The position numbers were made by a program, and so were the translations under genes. Of a stretch of 26,835 bases of DNA, positions 6,731 through 13,011 are shown piece by piece. The stretch comes from Caulobacter sp. (GTDB taxonomy: Bacteria; Pseudomonadota; Alphaproteobacteria; Caulobacterales; Caulobacteraceae): contig JACMOF010000058.1 in the NCBI GenBank assembly GCA_014378155.1, positions 1-26,835 of the forward strand. Reading direction: 5' to 3'. The notes beneath the pieces are model-generated. The model was not told the origin of the DNA. It searched no databases and saw nothing but the letters and a program-made list of their open reading frames with translations. How positions within the stretch are numbered: the stretch's first letter is position 1; each line of letters opens with the position of its first letter.

Positions 6731-8431
6731 GCCTACGCTCTCGACCGGCGGCGCTTGCGGCGTCGGGAAAATCAGTCGCACCAGCAGGCCGCCAGCTGGC
6801 GAGGCCTCGAACAGAAGTTTCCCGCGCAGCTGCCGAGCGAAGGCGGTCATCAGGGTCCGCCCAACGCCCTCGACCGGACCCTTGGGCGCGCCGGGACCGT
6901 CGTCGCCGATCGCCAGTTCAGCCTCTTCGCCGCGCACGAAGAAATCGACGGTCAGCGTCCCGCCCCGCTCGCCCAGGGCGTGCTTCTGGGCGTTGGTGAT
7001 GGCCTCGACCGCGAACAGGGCCAGGGGCGCAAGCCGGTCTGGATCGATGACCAGCGGGTCGGCATGCACCTCGGTGCGGATCGGCCCGCTACCCATCGAG
7101 TCGCCGGCCAGCAGCAAGGCGGTCAATTCCTCGAGGAACGGTCGCAGGTCCACCCGCTTGAGGTCTGGGCCCTGGTAGAGCGCGCGGTAGATCTGGGCCA
7201 GGGCGGTGATCCGCTGGCGGGTGTCGTTGAGCGCGGTGCGGGCGGCTGGGTCGGTCAGCGCCCGCTGCTGCATGTTGAGCAGCGAGGAGATGATCTGCAG
7301 GTTGTTCTTCACCCGGTGATGGATCTCGCGCATCAGCGCGTCCTTCTCGCCCAGGCTGTCGCGCAGGGACGCGTCGCGAGCGACGATGGCGGCGGCCATG
7401 TCGTCGAGCGTGGCGGCCAGTTCGCGGATTTCCGGCGGCGCCCGCTCGGCCTGCAGCGGCCGGACGGTGAAGCGACCCCGGGCATAGATGGCCGCCACCC
7501 GGCGCAGATAGACGATCCAGCGGACCACCGCCTGCTCGGTGGCGTAGAGCACCGCCGCCAGGGCGAGGACGAAAGCCAGCAGCGGCGCCAGCAGGCGCAA
7601 CGCTGGATTCAGCCAGGCCCAGGAAGCCAAGCCGGGGGCCTTGGCCGACAGGATGACGAACACCTGCTCGCCGACCAGGGGCGCGGCGGAGAAGTCGCGA
7701 TGGCCATGATCCGCGTCGAAGCCCGACCATAGGGCCGAGCCGGTTTTGGCGGCGCGGTCGCGCCAGGCCTGGGGTGGCGCGCTGAACGCCCGAGGATCGG
7801 TGGCGGCGAACACGTGGCCATCGGAATCGGCCAGGGCCACCTCGGCGCCGCCAGGCAGATAGCGATTGGCGGTCTCCGGCTTCAGACTGGACAGGGTGAG
7901 GATGGCGGCCATGGCGCCGCCGAACTTTCCATTGGCGTCCTCGGCCCGCACAGCGGTCAGCACCGAAGGCTCGTCTGCATAGGACACCCCCGGCACGCTG
8001 GCCACGACCATGTGCGAGCCGGCCGCCAGGTTCTGAAACCAGGACCGACCCGAACGCGCGGCGTCGGGGGGGGTGGTCGCGGCGGCGCAAGACACCCGGC
8101 CATAGGCGTCGAAGCGGATCAGATTGGCATAGCCCGGAAGGTGGCTCTTCACCGTGTCGAGGCGCTGGGCGCAGGATAGCCCAACCGAACCCGGACCAAG
8201 CGTCTGCAGCAGAACGCCGGCCGCCTCAATGCGGGCGCGGGCGATCGCCGCGCTGCGCCCTGCCGCCAGTTCGAGACTTTGACGTCGAGAATCGGCCTCC
8301 GCCTTGAAGGCGAAGACCGACTGAAGAACACCCAGAACGAGGACGGGGAGGAGCGCGATGAACAGCGCGCCGGCCAACCGGACCCGAATGGAGCCGACGA
8401 CGTCGGAACCGCGCCCGAGAGAAGACTTCAC
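6722..8431 (-). CDS. phyK: General stress response sensor histidine kinase PhyK (HisKA_2 family)
   Basis: A 569-residue membrane kinase that phosphorylates PhyR. One membrane helix lies at about 15-40, a periplasmic sensor region at about 42-272 with cysteines at 87 and 115, and a second helix at about 276-298. A HAMP-like linker follows, then the HisKA_2 H-box [20 protein letters not shown] (369-388, likely phospho-His372). The ATPase domain has [11 protein letters not shown] (N box) and GDDGPGAP (G box). GTG 8431 overlaps the sigT stop (GTGA), so it is co-translated with sigT from the nepR promoter. From memory, a sensor-domain cysteine of C. crescentus PhyK (C95) is needed for function; Cys87 in LSCAQRL is the likely equivalent. 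Confidence 0.93.
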   Translation of the reverse strand: MKSSLGRGSDVVGSIRVRLAGALFIALLPVLVLGVLQSVFAFKAEADSRRQSLELAAGRSAAIARARIEAAGVLLQTLGPGSVGLSCAQRLDTVKSHLPGYANLIRFDAYGRVSCAAATTPPDAARSGRSWFQNLAAGSHMVVASVPGVSYADEPSVLTAVRAEDANGKFGGAMAAILTLSSLKPETANRYLPGGAEVALADSDGHVFAATDPRAFSAPPQAWRDRAAKTGSALWSGFDADHGHRDFSAAPLVGEQVFVILSAKAPGLASWAWLNPALRLLAPLLAFVLALAAVLYATEQAVVRWIVYLRRVAAIYARGRFTVRPLQAERAPPEIRELAATLDDMAAAIVARDASLRDSLGEKDALMREIHHRVKNNLQIISSLLNMQQRALTDPAARTALNDTRQRITALAQIYRALYQGPDLKRVDLRPFLEELTALLLAGDSMGSGPIRTEVHADPLVIDPDRLAPLALFAVEAITNAQKHALGERGGTLTVDFFVRGEEAELAIGDDGPGAPKGPVEGVGRTLMTAFARQLRGKLLFEASPAGGLLVRLIFPTPQAPPVESVGGT

Positions 8432-9033
8432 CGCAGGGTGCTCAGTCTCTCCGCGTCGGCCAGGATGGCGTACATGGCGTCGCCGGCGGCGCCACCGTCG
8501 CGGTCATAGGCGCCCGCTTCCAGAATGGCCTGCAGGGCGCGCCGGGCCCGGCTGACGCGGCTCTTCACCGTACCGACCGCGCAGCCGCAGATCTCGGCCG
8601 CTTCCTCGTAGGCGAACCCGCCCGCGCCCACCAAGATCAGCGCTTCGCGCTGTTCTGGCGGCAGCATGGCCAGGCTGAGCCGCAGCTCGTCCAACGCAAC
8701 CGGGGCCTCGGGATCATCAACCGCCACGAGGGTGCGCTCGGCGGCCTCTTGATCAAGCTGGCTCTGGCGCCAGGAGCGACGCTTCTCGGAATAGAACTGG
8801 TTGCGCAGGATCATAAAGGTCCAGGCCTTCATGTTGGTGCCCAGTTGGAAGCTGGCCCGAGCGTCCCACGCCTTCATCATGGCGTCTTGCGCCAGATCAT
8901 CGGCCGCGGTGGGGTCGCCGGTCAAAGTACGAGCGAAGGCGCGAAGATGCGGGATGAGCGTGACAAGTTCCTTCTTGAAGGCCACATCACGGACCGGGTC
9001 GAAGGGCGACCGGCCGACTTGCGCTTCCGTCAT
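8428..9033 (-). CDS. sigT: ECF sigma factor SigT (EcfG family), general stress response
   Basis: A 201-residue sigma factor that directs RNA polymerase to GGAAC/CGTT promoters. Region 2 is visible as [61 protein letters not shown]. Region 4 is [47 protein letters not shown], with its helix-turn-helix. ATG 9033 has GGGAGAG about nine bases upstream and starts three bases after the nepR stop. phyK follows with overlap, making the operon nepR-sigT-phyK. It is held inactive by NepR and released when phosphorylated PhyR captures NepR. It appears to control many promoters in this window, including its own. Confidence 0.96.
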   Translation of the reverse strand: MTEAQVGRSPFDPVRDVAFKKELVTLIPHLRAFARTLTGDPTAADDLAQDAMMKAWDARASFQLGTNMKAWTFMILRNQFYSEKRRSWRQSQLDQEAAERTLVAVDDPEAPVALDELRLSLAMLPPEQREALILVGAGGFAYEEAAEICGCAVGTVKSRVSRARRALQAILEAGAYDRDGGAAGDAMYAILADAERLSTLR

Positions 9034-9036
9034 GGT

Positions 9037-9222
9037 TCAACGCTCTCCCGAAGGCTTTTCTGCCTTGCGAAGGATGTCGAGGAATTCGTCGGGTACAGGC
9101 TCGTTCACGACCTCGTCGAACATCTGACGAAGCTTGACGCCAATAGCCTGCTGACGGAGCCGGGCTTCATCGAGGGCGGCGGCCCCCTTGCGATGATCTT
9201 CCATGGGTACGTGTTCAATCAT
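9037..9222 (-). CDS. nepR: Anti-sigma factor NepR
   Basis: A 61-residue protein. The core IGVKLRQMFDEVVNEPVPDEFLDILRKAE (residues 27-55) is the two-helix NepR domain with the conserved linker EPVPDEF. NepR binds SigT in unstressed cells and is titrated by the sigma-like domain of phosphorylated PhyR. I choose ATG 9222, with GAGG just upstream. A longer reading to 9462 would run through both divergent promoters and is rejected. It is the first gene of the nepR-sigT-phyK operon, with an exact SigT promoter about 63 bases upstream, so anti-sigma and sigma factor are co-induced. Confidence 0.95.
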   Translation of the reverse strand: MIEHVPMEDHRKGAAALDEARLRQQAIGVKLRQMFDEVVNEPVPDEFLDILRKAEKPSGER

Positions 9223-9284
9223 GTCCTCGACGCCGATAAAACGCGACGCCCGCCCCCTGGCCGAATGAGTGTCCGCAGGATGAC

Positions 9285-9309
9285 AACGTCGAATTCCGTA
9301 TGAGGTTCC
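9285..9309 (-). promoter_or_regulatory. SigT promoter of nepR-sigT-phyK
   Basis: On the minus strand GGAAC (9309-9305), 16 bases, CGTT (9288-9285). This is an exact EcfG-type match that provides autoregulation of the sigT operon. Expected start is near 9275. Confidence 0.9.
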
Positions 9310-9371
9310 GCAAGCTTGAGCATATGGTGGCAAAACTAGTCCGCTCGAGGAACCCCGACGCGCCGCGAAAT

Positions 9372-9396
9372 GGAACCGCGCAGGGCGCGCCGCGTT
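9372..9396 (+). promoter_or_regulatory. SigT promoter of phyR
   Basis: On the plus strand GGAAC (9372-9376), 16 bases, CGTT (9393-9396). It is divergent from the nepR promoter with 62 bases between the -35 boxes. Expected start is near 9406, leaving a leader of about 70 bases before phyR. Confidence 0.9.
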
Positions 9397-9474
9397 TAGT
9401 GCTCGATGGCGAACGGCGCAGCTTTGCCGCGACGGTCGTTTTTTTGTTCCCAAGACACTCAAACGGGAGGGGTC

Positions 9475-10275
9475 ATGAGTCTTCTTGCCCGGCTAGCGCC
9501 GCACTTGCCTTATGTTCGTCGCTACGCTCGCGCGCTGACTGGCGACCAGACCACTGGCGATCATTATGTGCGCGTTGCGCTCGAGGCTCTGGCGGCCGGT
9601 GAAAGGTCGTTGGACGCCAATCTGTCGCCGCGCGTTGCCTTGTATCGCGTGTTCCACGCCATTTGGCTGTCCTCCGGCGCGCAGCTCGAAGCGCGGCGCG
9701 ACGACGTCGTTGGTCATGGTGACGACGCCTCGCAGCGGCTGATGCGGATCGCTCCGCGTTCGCGGCAGGCGTTTCTGCTGACGGCGCTGGAGGGCTTCAC
9801 CCCGACCGAGGCCTCGCAGATCCTCGACTGCGATTTCGCCGAGGTCGAGCGCCTGATTTCTGAAGCGCAGCAAGAGATCGACGCCGAACTGGCCACTGAC
9901 GTCCTCATCATCGAGGACGAACCGGTGATCGCGGCCGATATCGAGGCCTTGGTGCGTGAGCTTGGCCACGACGTCATCGACATCGCCGCCACCCGCGGTG
10001 AAGCAGTCGAGGCCGTCAACCGTCGCACCCCGGGCTTGGTGCTGGCCGACATTCAGTTGGCCGATGGTTCGTCGGGCATCGATGCGGTCAAGGATATTCT
10101 GGCGCGTCTCGACGTGCCGGTGATCTTCATCACCGCCTTCCCCGAGCGCCTGCTGACCGGTGAGCGTCCGGAGCCGACCTTCCTGATCACCAAGCCCTTC
10201 CAGCCGGAAACGGTGAAGGCGGCGATCGGCCAGGCGCTGTTCTTCCATCCGCGCCGGACCCAGAAGGCGGCCTGA
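9475..10275 (+). CDS. phyR: General stress response regulator PhyR (sigma-like domain + receiver)
   Basis: A 266-residue anti-anti-sigma factor. Residues 1-135 form the sigma-like domain (LLARLAPHLPYVRRYARALTGDQ...; ALEGFTPTEASQILDCDFAEVERLI), an ECF mimic that binds NepR. Residues 140-260 form the receiver, with acidic residues in IIEDEP, phospho-acceptor Asp192 (VLADIQLADGSSG) and the FITAFPE...LITKPF segment typical of the FATGUY receiver class. Asp192 is the number I recall for C. crescentus PhyR. ATG 9475 has GGGAGG four bases upstream. It is divergent from nepR-sigT-phyK, with its own SigT promoter and a strong terminator. Confidence 0.97.
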   Translation: MSLLARLAPHLPYVRRYARALTGDQTTGDHYVRVALEALAAGERSLDANLSPRVALYRVFHAIWLSSGAQLEARRDDVVGHGDDASQRLMRIAPRSRQAFLLTALEGFTPTEASQILDCDFAEVERLISEAQQEIDAELATDVLIIEDEPVIAADIEALVRELGHDVIDIAATRGEAVEAVNRRTPGLVLADIQLADGSSGIDAVKDILARLDVPVIFITAFPERLLTGERPEPTFLITKPFQPETVKAAIGQALFFHPRRTQKAA

Positions 10276-10297
10276 TCTTTCAGGCCTGAAAACGAGG

Positions 10298-10327
10298 AAG
10301 GCCCCGGTTCGTCGCCGGGGCCTTTTT
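10298..10327 (+). terminator. Terminator of phyR
   Basis: AAGGCCCCGG (10298-10307) pairs perfectly with CCGGGGCCTT (10315-10324) across a 7-base loop, followed by TTTTT. This is a textbook intrinsic terminator 23 bases after the phyR stop. Confidence 0.93.
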
Positions 10328-10363
10328 CGTATGCGTGTCGCTCGTGACGCAAATCCCCAGCGC

Positions 10364-10615
10364 TTAGCCAGCTGGCGTTTGCTTCACCGGTGTCTGGGGT
10401 GTGGAATAACGTCCGGCTTCCTGCGTGGTCTTGGCGCCGTTGTTGTGCTCGACGCTGGCCAGATCGCCCGAGCGCATGGCCCAGGCCCCGAACAAGCCGA
10501 TAGCAGCCAAGACGGTCGAGATGATCAGCACCCAGAACACGTGCTTGCCGCGGCGACCTTGACGGGCGCGGGTTTCGTTAAGGACGGGACCGGAACGGTC
10601 GAGATCGGCGGGCAT
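10364..10615 (-). CDS. Small single-pass membrane protein, second gene of a SigT-promoted pair
   Basis: An 83-residue protein I do not recognise. A basic N-terminus (residues 12-24, RARQGRRGK) precedes one hydrophobic helix at about 25-47 (HVFWVLIISTVLAAIGLFGAWAM), then a polar Thr/Pro/Gln-rich tail ending VKQTPAG. Orientation is probably tail outside, by the positive-inside rule. ATG 10615 has AAGGA about eight bases upstream and lies 11 bases after the stop of the upstream small gene, so the two form an operon. The promoter at 10878-10902 implies general-stress control. The longer open frame beyond ATG 10615 runs through the neighbouring gene and is rejected. Confidence 0.8.
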   Translation of the reverse strand: MPADLDRSGPVLNETRARQGRRGKHVFWVLIISTVLAAIGLFGAWAMRSGDLASVEHNNGAKTTQEAGRYSTPQTPVKQTPAG

Positions 10616-10626
10616 GGCAGGCTTCC

Positions 10627-10833
10627 TTATCGCGCGGCAGAATATCCGCCCGAGCTGAGCTCGGCCGAACCGCCGTGTGCGGGGTTGTTGAAATGCTGGA
10701 GCACGCCGGCCGACGCCGCGATAACGACGATCACCGTCAAGGCGGTCATGCGGTTGCGGACGGTCTTTTGCCGACGCGTCAGCGCCTGGTCGAAAACCAG
10801 TCCGCCATGCTCGGCTTGGTAGGTGCGGATCAC
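10627..10833 (-). CDS. Small single-pass membrane protein, first gene of a SigT-promoted pair
   Basis: A 68-residue protein of unknown function. Residues 1-28 are polar and basic (ALTRRQKTVRNR). A hydrophobic helix spans about 30-46 (TALTVIVVIAASAGVLQ), and the tail is Gly/Ser-rich. GTG 10833 is supported by GGGGAG seven bases upstream. An exact SigT promoter lies 45-69 bases upstream, and the next gene encodes a second small membrane protein of similar layout. The pair may be subunits of one membrane assembly or stress-induced envelope stabilisers; nothing in the sequence decides this. Confidence 0.8.
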   Translation of the reverse strand: MIRTYQAEHGGLVFDQALTRRQKTVRNRMTALTVIVVIAASAGVLQHFNNPAHGGSAELSSGGYSAAR

Positions 10834-10877
10834 GACGTAACTCCCCAGCTTCGAGGCCGTATGGCCTTCGGGAAATC

Positions 10878-10902
10878 AACGTCTGGCTTTCGCCGCTGTT
10901 CC
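10878..10902 (-). promoter_or_regulatory. SigT promoter of the small membrane protein pair
   Basis: On the minus strand GGAAC (10902-10898), 16 bases, CGTT (10881-10878), an exact match. Expected start is near 10868, with a leader of about 35 bases to GTG 10833. Confidence 0.87.
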
Positions 10903-10970
10903 CTGCGGCGGTGGCCGAGTGATGGCCTCAAGAAAAATCGCGGAATAGGCGAGAAAATATTCGTCGGGCG

Positions 10971-10995
10971 GGAACCGCCCCTTCTCGTTCACGTT
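10971..10995 (+). promoter_or_regulatory. SigT promoter of the small RNA gene
   Basis: On the plus strand GGAAC (10971-10975), 16 bases, CGTT (10992-10995), an exact match. No open reading frame of any length follows on this strand before a terminator at 11084-11116, so the transcript is expected to be non-coding. Expected start is near 11003-11006. Confidence 0.88.
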
Positions 10996-11003
10996 TTCAA
11001 TCT

Positions 11004-11116
11004 GCGGAGGCGGCGACGCCCCCCCGACTTGAGGCTAGCGCAAGTTAGCCTGTCGCCTCCGCACCCCACACTTCCAAGGCCTTAAGGCGGACCCTTGCGG
11101 ATCCGCCCTTTGCTTT
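11004..11116 (+). ncRNA. gsrN: SigT-dependent small RNA, probable GsrN
   Basis: An RNA of about 110 bases between a SigT promoter and a terminator. By eye, GCGGAGGCGGCGAC (11004-11017) pairs with GTCGCCTCCGC (11052-11062) with a 3-base bulge. Inside this stem lie an unpaired run of seven C (11019-11025) and a second hairpin (11032-11051) closed by a GCAA tetraloop. A terminator hairpin follows at 11084-11116. GsrN of C. crescentus is a SigT-controlled RNA that acts through a C-rich loop on target mRNAs such as katG (recalled from the literature). Promoter class, size, C-rich loop and genus all agree. The boundaries are estimates and the name rests on these features, not on an alignment. Confidence 0.78.
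11084..11116 (+). terminator. Terminator of the small RNA
   Basis: GGCGGACCC (11086-11094) pairs with GGATCCGCC (11099-11107) with one C-A mismatch and a TTGC loop, followed by CTTTGCTTT. It closes the SigT-dependent transcript and separates it from the convergent OmpA-like gene. Confidence 0.7.
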
Positions 11117-11139
11117 GGCGTAAGCGCGGCGAGGCGTGA

Positions 11140-11604
11140 TCAGCCCCGCGGTCCGTTCAAATCGATCTTGACGTCGGCGCGGCGACGCAGAGGACGGGAC
11201 TCGCCCGAGCCTGTCAGGGAGCCGCTATCGCCAGCAGCGGCGACGTCGATCTCCACATTGCGGAACCCGACCTTCGCCAAGGCGCCGGTGACCACGCTCG
11301 CCCGCGTCTTGGAGAGCGCCAGGTTGGCGTCTGCGGCGCCCACGGCGTCAGCCAGCCCCAGCACGCGGACGGAGTTCACCTGGCAGCCCTTGGCCATCGC
11401 GCCAGCGTTCTTGAGCACGGAACGCGCTTCGCTGGTCAGGGCGCTGGACTGGCTCTCAAAATAGATCTCCACCGCGAAGTCTTCGCAGGCCGGCGGCGTC
11501 ATCACGATATCGGATCGCGACTTGGGTCCGGAATTGCTGGCGCAACCCGCGGCCAGCCCGGCGGCGACGACAACACCAATCGCCGTCAGTTCGACTCTTC
11601 TCAT
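11140..11604 (-). CDS. OmpA-family lipoprotein
   Basis: A 154-residue envelope protein. The signal peptide (MRRVELTAIGVVVAAGLAAGC) has a lipobox LAAGC ending at Cys21. From about residue 45 to the end there is an OmpA C-terminal-like peptidoglycan-binding fold: IYFESQSSALTSEARSVLKNAG...VRVLGLADAVGAADANLALSKTRASVVTGALAKVGF. This follows the YFxxxSxxLTxxxxxxL...GxAD..G....N..LS..RA..V pattern. ATG 11604 has GAGG seven bases upstream. A longer frame to 11634 lacks a ribosome binding site. I see no SigT promoter for this gene, unlike most neighbours, and the upstream glycine-zipper gene has a terminator between them. Confidence 0.88.
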   Translation of the reverse strand: MRRVELTAIGVVVAAGLAAGCASNSGPKSRSDIVMTPPACEDFAVEIYFESQSSALTSEARSVLKNAGAMAKGCQVNSVRVLGLADAVGAADANLALSKTRASVVTGALAKVGFRNVEIDVAAAGDSGSLTGSGESRPLRRRADVKIDLNGPRG

Positions 11605-11632
11605 CGCTTGCCCTCTCGTGCTGCGGCCACGC

Positions 11633-11663
11633 AAAAGGCGGCCGGCGCATGCCGACCGCCCTT
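11633..11663 (-). terminator. Terminator of the glycine-zipper lipoprotein gene
   Basis: GGCGGCCGGC (11637-11646) pairs with GCCGACCGCC (11651-11660) with one mismatch and a GCAT loop. On the minus strand the stem is followed by TTTT. It lies 29 bases after the stop of the gene ending at 11689. Confidence 0.8.
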
Positions 11664-11688
11664 TCCAGGTCTTTCAGGCGACCCCGAC

Positions 11689-12030
11689 TTAACGGGGGCT
11701 GCCGTCTTCCCAGTAGTAACGACCGCTACGCGAGTCGTAGTAGTAGTACCGTCCGGCCCGCTCGTCATAGTACTGACGGCGATTGGCGTTGGTCGAACCG
11801 CAGCCGCCGTCCTCGCGACAGCCCTTGACGGCGCCTGCGGTGCCGCCGATGGCGGCGCCGATGGCGGCGCCGGTACTGGCGCTGCCGCCGCCGACGTTGT
11901 TGCCGATGACCGCGCCGGCGAGAGCGCCCAGAGCGGCGCCCCCGGCGGCGTTGCGTTCGGTGTTGCCGGTCGCTGTGCAGCCGCTGGCCAGCACACCGAC
12001 GCCCAGCAAGGCGATCAAGGTCTTCTTCAT
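11689..12030 (-). CDS. Glycine-zipper lipoprotein with tyrosine-rich C-terminal repeats
   Basis: A 113-residue outer-envelope lipoprotein. The signal peptide has lipobox LASGC (Cys18). A glycine-zipper region follows at about 29-70 (AAGGAALGALAGAVIGNNVGGG...GAAIGAAIGGTAGAV), related to 17-kDa-antigen/Rick_17kDa surface lipoproteins. Two more cysteines are in CREDGGCGS. The tail holds imperfect repeats YYDERAGRYYYY / DSRSGRYYWEDG. ATG 12030 is chosen because it gives a proper signal peptide. A GGAAC-N17-CGTT promoter lies 36-61 bases upstream, so the gene is probably stress-induced. It is followed by its own terminator. Confidence 0.87.
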   Translation of the reverse strand: MKKTLIALLGVGVLASGCTATGNTERNAAGGAALGALAGAVIGNNVGGGSASTGAAIGAAIGGTAGAVKGCREDGGCGSTNANRRQYYDERAGRYYYYDSRSGRYYWEDGSPR

Positions 12031-12065
12031 TGTGGCTCTCCCGTTCGAGCTTGTCCCGAGAGCCA

Positions 12066-12091
12066 AACGGCGGGGCGAGGCCAACGGTTCC
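12066..12091 (-). promoter_or_regulatory. SigT-type promoter of the glycine-zipper lipoprotein (17-base spacer)
   Basis: On the minus strand GGAAC (12091-12087), 17 bases, CGTT (12069-12066). Both boxes are exact; the spacer is one base longer than in the core GSR promoters. The -35 box is separated by a single base from the -35 box of the divergent promoter at 12093. Confidence 0.72.
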
Positions 12092-12092
12092 G

Positions 12093-12117
12093 GGAACCCT
12101 CGCAAAGCTGCGCCGTT
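12093..12117 (+). promoter_or_regulatory. SigT promoter of the lipid kinase - phosphoesterase operon
   Basis: On the plus strand GGAAC (12093-12097), 16 bases, CGTT (12114-12117), an exact match. Expected start is near 12127, giving a leader of about 36 bases to ATG 12163. Confidence 0.83.
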
Positions 12118-12162
12118 TGCCAAGTCAATGTTTCCGCGCGTTGGCGCTTTTGGATGTTTCGC

Positions 12163-13011
12163 ATGCGCGTTGAAGTGATCGTCAATACCGCCTCGGGCTC
12201 GGTGGGCAAGGACGCGCCGGCCCAGGCGGAAGCCATCCTCGCCGAACATGGCGTGGAGGGTCAGGTGCATGCGCCGACCGAACGGGAGCTAACCGCCTGC
12301 ATCCGCGCGGCCATCGAGCGTCGCCCCGACGCTATCCTGATCGTGGCCGGCGATGGCACGGCCCGCGCGGCGGCCGAGATGTCGGGTCCCGACGGCCCGA
12401 TGATCGCGCCCTTGCCGGGCGGCACGATGAACATGCTGCCCCACGCGCTATACGGCGCGATTTCCTGGCCCGAGGCCATGGCCGCCTGCCTGAAGAACGG
12501 CGAGGCCAGGATGATTTCCGGCGGCGAAGTCAGTGGCCGACTGTTCTTCGTCGCCGCCATATTGGGCAGTCCGGCCCTGTGGGCCACCGCCCGCGAGGCC
12601 GCCCGGGCCGGGCGCGCCGACCTGGCGCTGATGCGGGCCCGGCGGGCGCTGCGACAGGCCTTCTCCACCCGCCTGCGCTACGTCCTCGACGGCCGCCCCA
12701 AAGGCAAGACCGAGGCGCTGAGCCTGATGTGCCCCCTGGTCTCGGCCGACCTGCACGCCGACGAGCAGGCGCTTGGGGCTGCGGCCGTCGATCCGTCGAA
12801 CGCCTTGGACATCTTCCGGCTCGGCGTCAGCACCGTGACCGGGAACTGGCGCAACGATCCGTCGGTGATCGTCGGCCGCTGCCGGGTCGGCAAGGTCTGG
12901 GCCGGCGGGCGGATTCCCGCTATCCTGGACGGCGAGCCGGTCCGGCTGGACGATACGGTCAGCATTCGCTTCCGCCCAAAAGCCTTCCGCGCCCTGGTGC
13001 CCGCCGCATGA
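12163..13011 (+). CDS. Diacylglycerol/lipid kinase family protein
   Basis: A 282-residue protein of the DAGK catalytic family, which transfers ATP phosphate to lipid hydroxyls at the membrane. It begins MRVEVIVNTASGS (the VxxNxxSG motif). The nucleotide loop reads VAGDGTARAAAE (residues 61-72, usually GGDGT) and then LPGGTMNMLPHAL (84-96, usually LPLGTxND). The C-terminal beta-domain ends ILDGEPVRLDDTVSIRFRPKAFRALVP, as in YegS/DgkB-like proteins. ATG 12163 has TGGA eight bases upstream; ATG 12154 is a possible alternative. It overlaps the metallophosphoesterase gene (ATGA). The substrate lipid is not known. The SigT promoter suggests envelope remodelling under stress. Confidence 0.85.
   Translation: MRVEVIVNTASGSVGKDAPAQAEAILAEHGVEGQVHAPTERELTACIRAAIERRPDAILIVAGDGTARAAAEMSGPDGPMIAPLPGGTMNMLPHALYGAISWPEAMAACLKNGEARMISGGEVSGRLFFVAAILGSPALWATAREAARAGRADLALMRARRALRQAFSTRLRYVLDGRPKGKTEALSLMCPLVSADLHADEQALGAAAVDPSNALDIFRLGVSTVTGNWRNDPSVIVGRCRVGKVWAGGRIPAILDGEPVRLDDTVSIRFRPKAFRALVPAA

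Noticed and set aside
9349..9373. A second GGAAC upstream of phyR at 9349-9353
   Set aside because: No CGTT-like box at 16 or 17 bases; the true promoter is the site at 9372-9396.
9223..9462. N-terminal extension of nepR to 9462
   Set aside because: It would cover both divergent SigT promoters and has no NepR homology; ATG 9222 gives a family-sized protein.
11608..12162. Long open frame continuing upstream of the lipid kinase start
   Set aside because: It runs antisense through the glycine-zipper gene and both promoters. It is a GC-rich shadow frame; the kinase homology starts at 12163.
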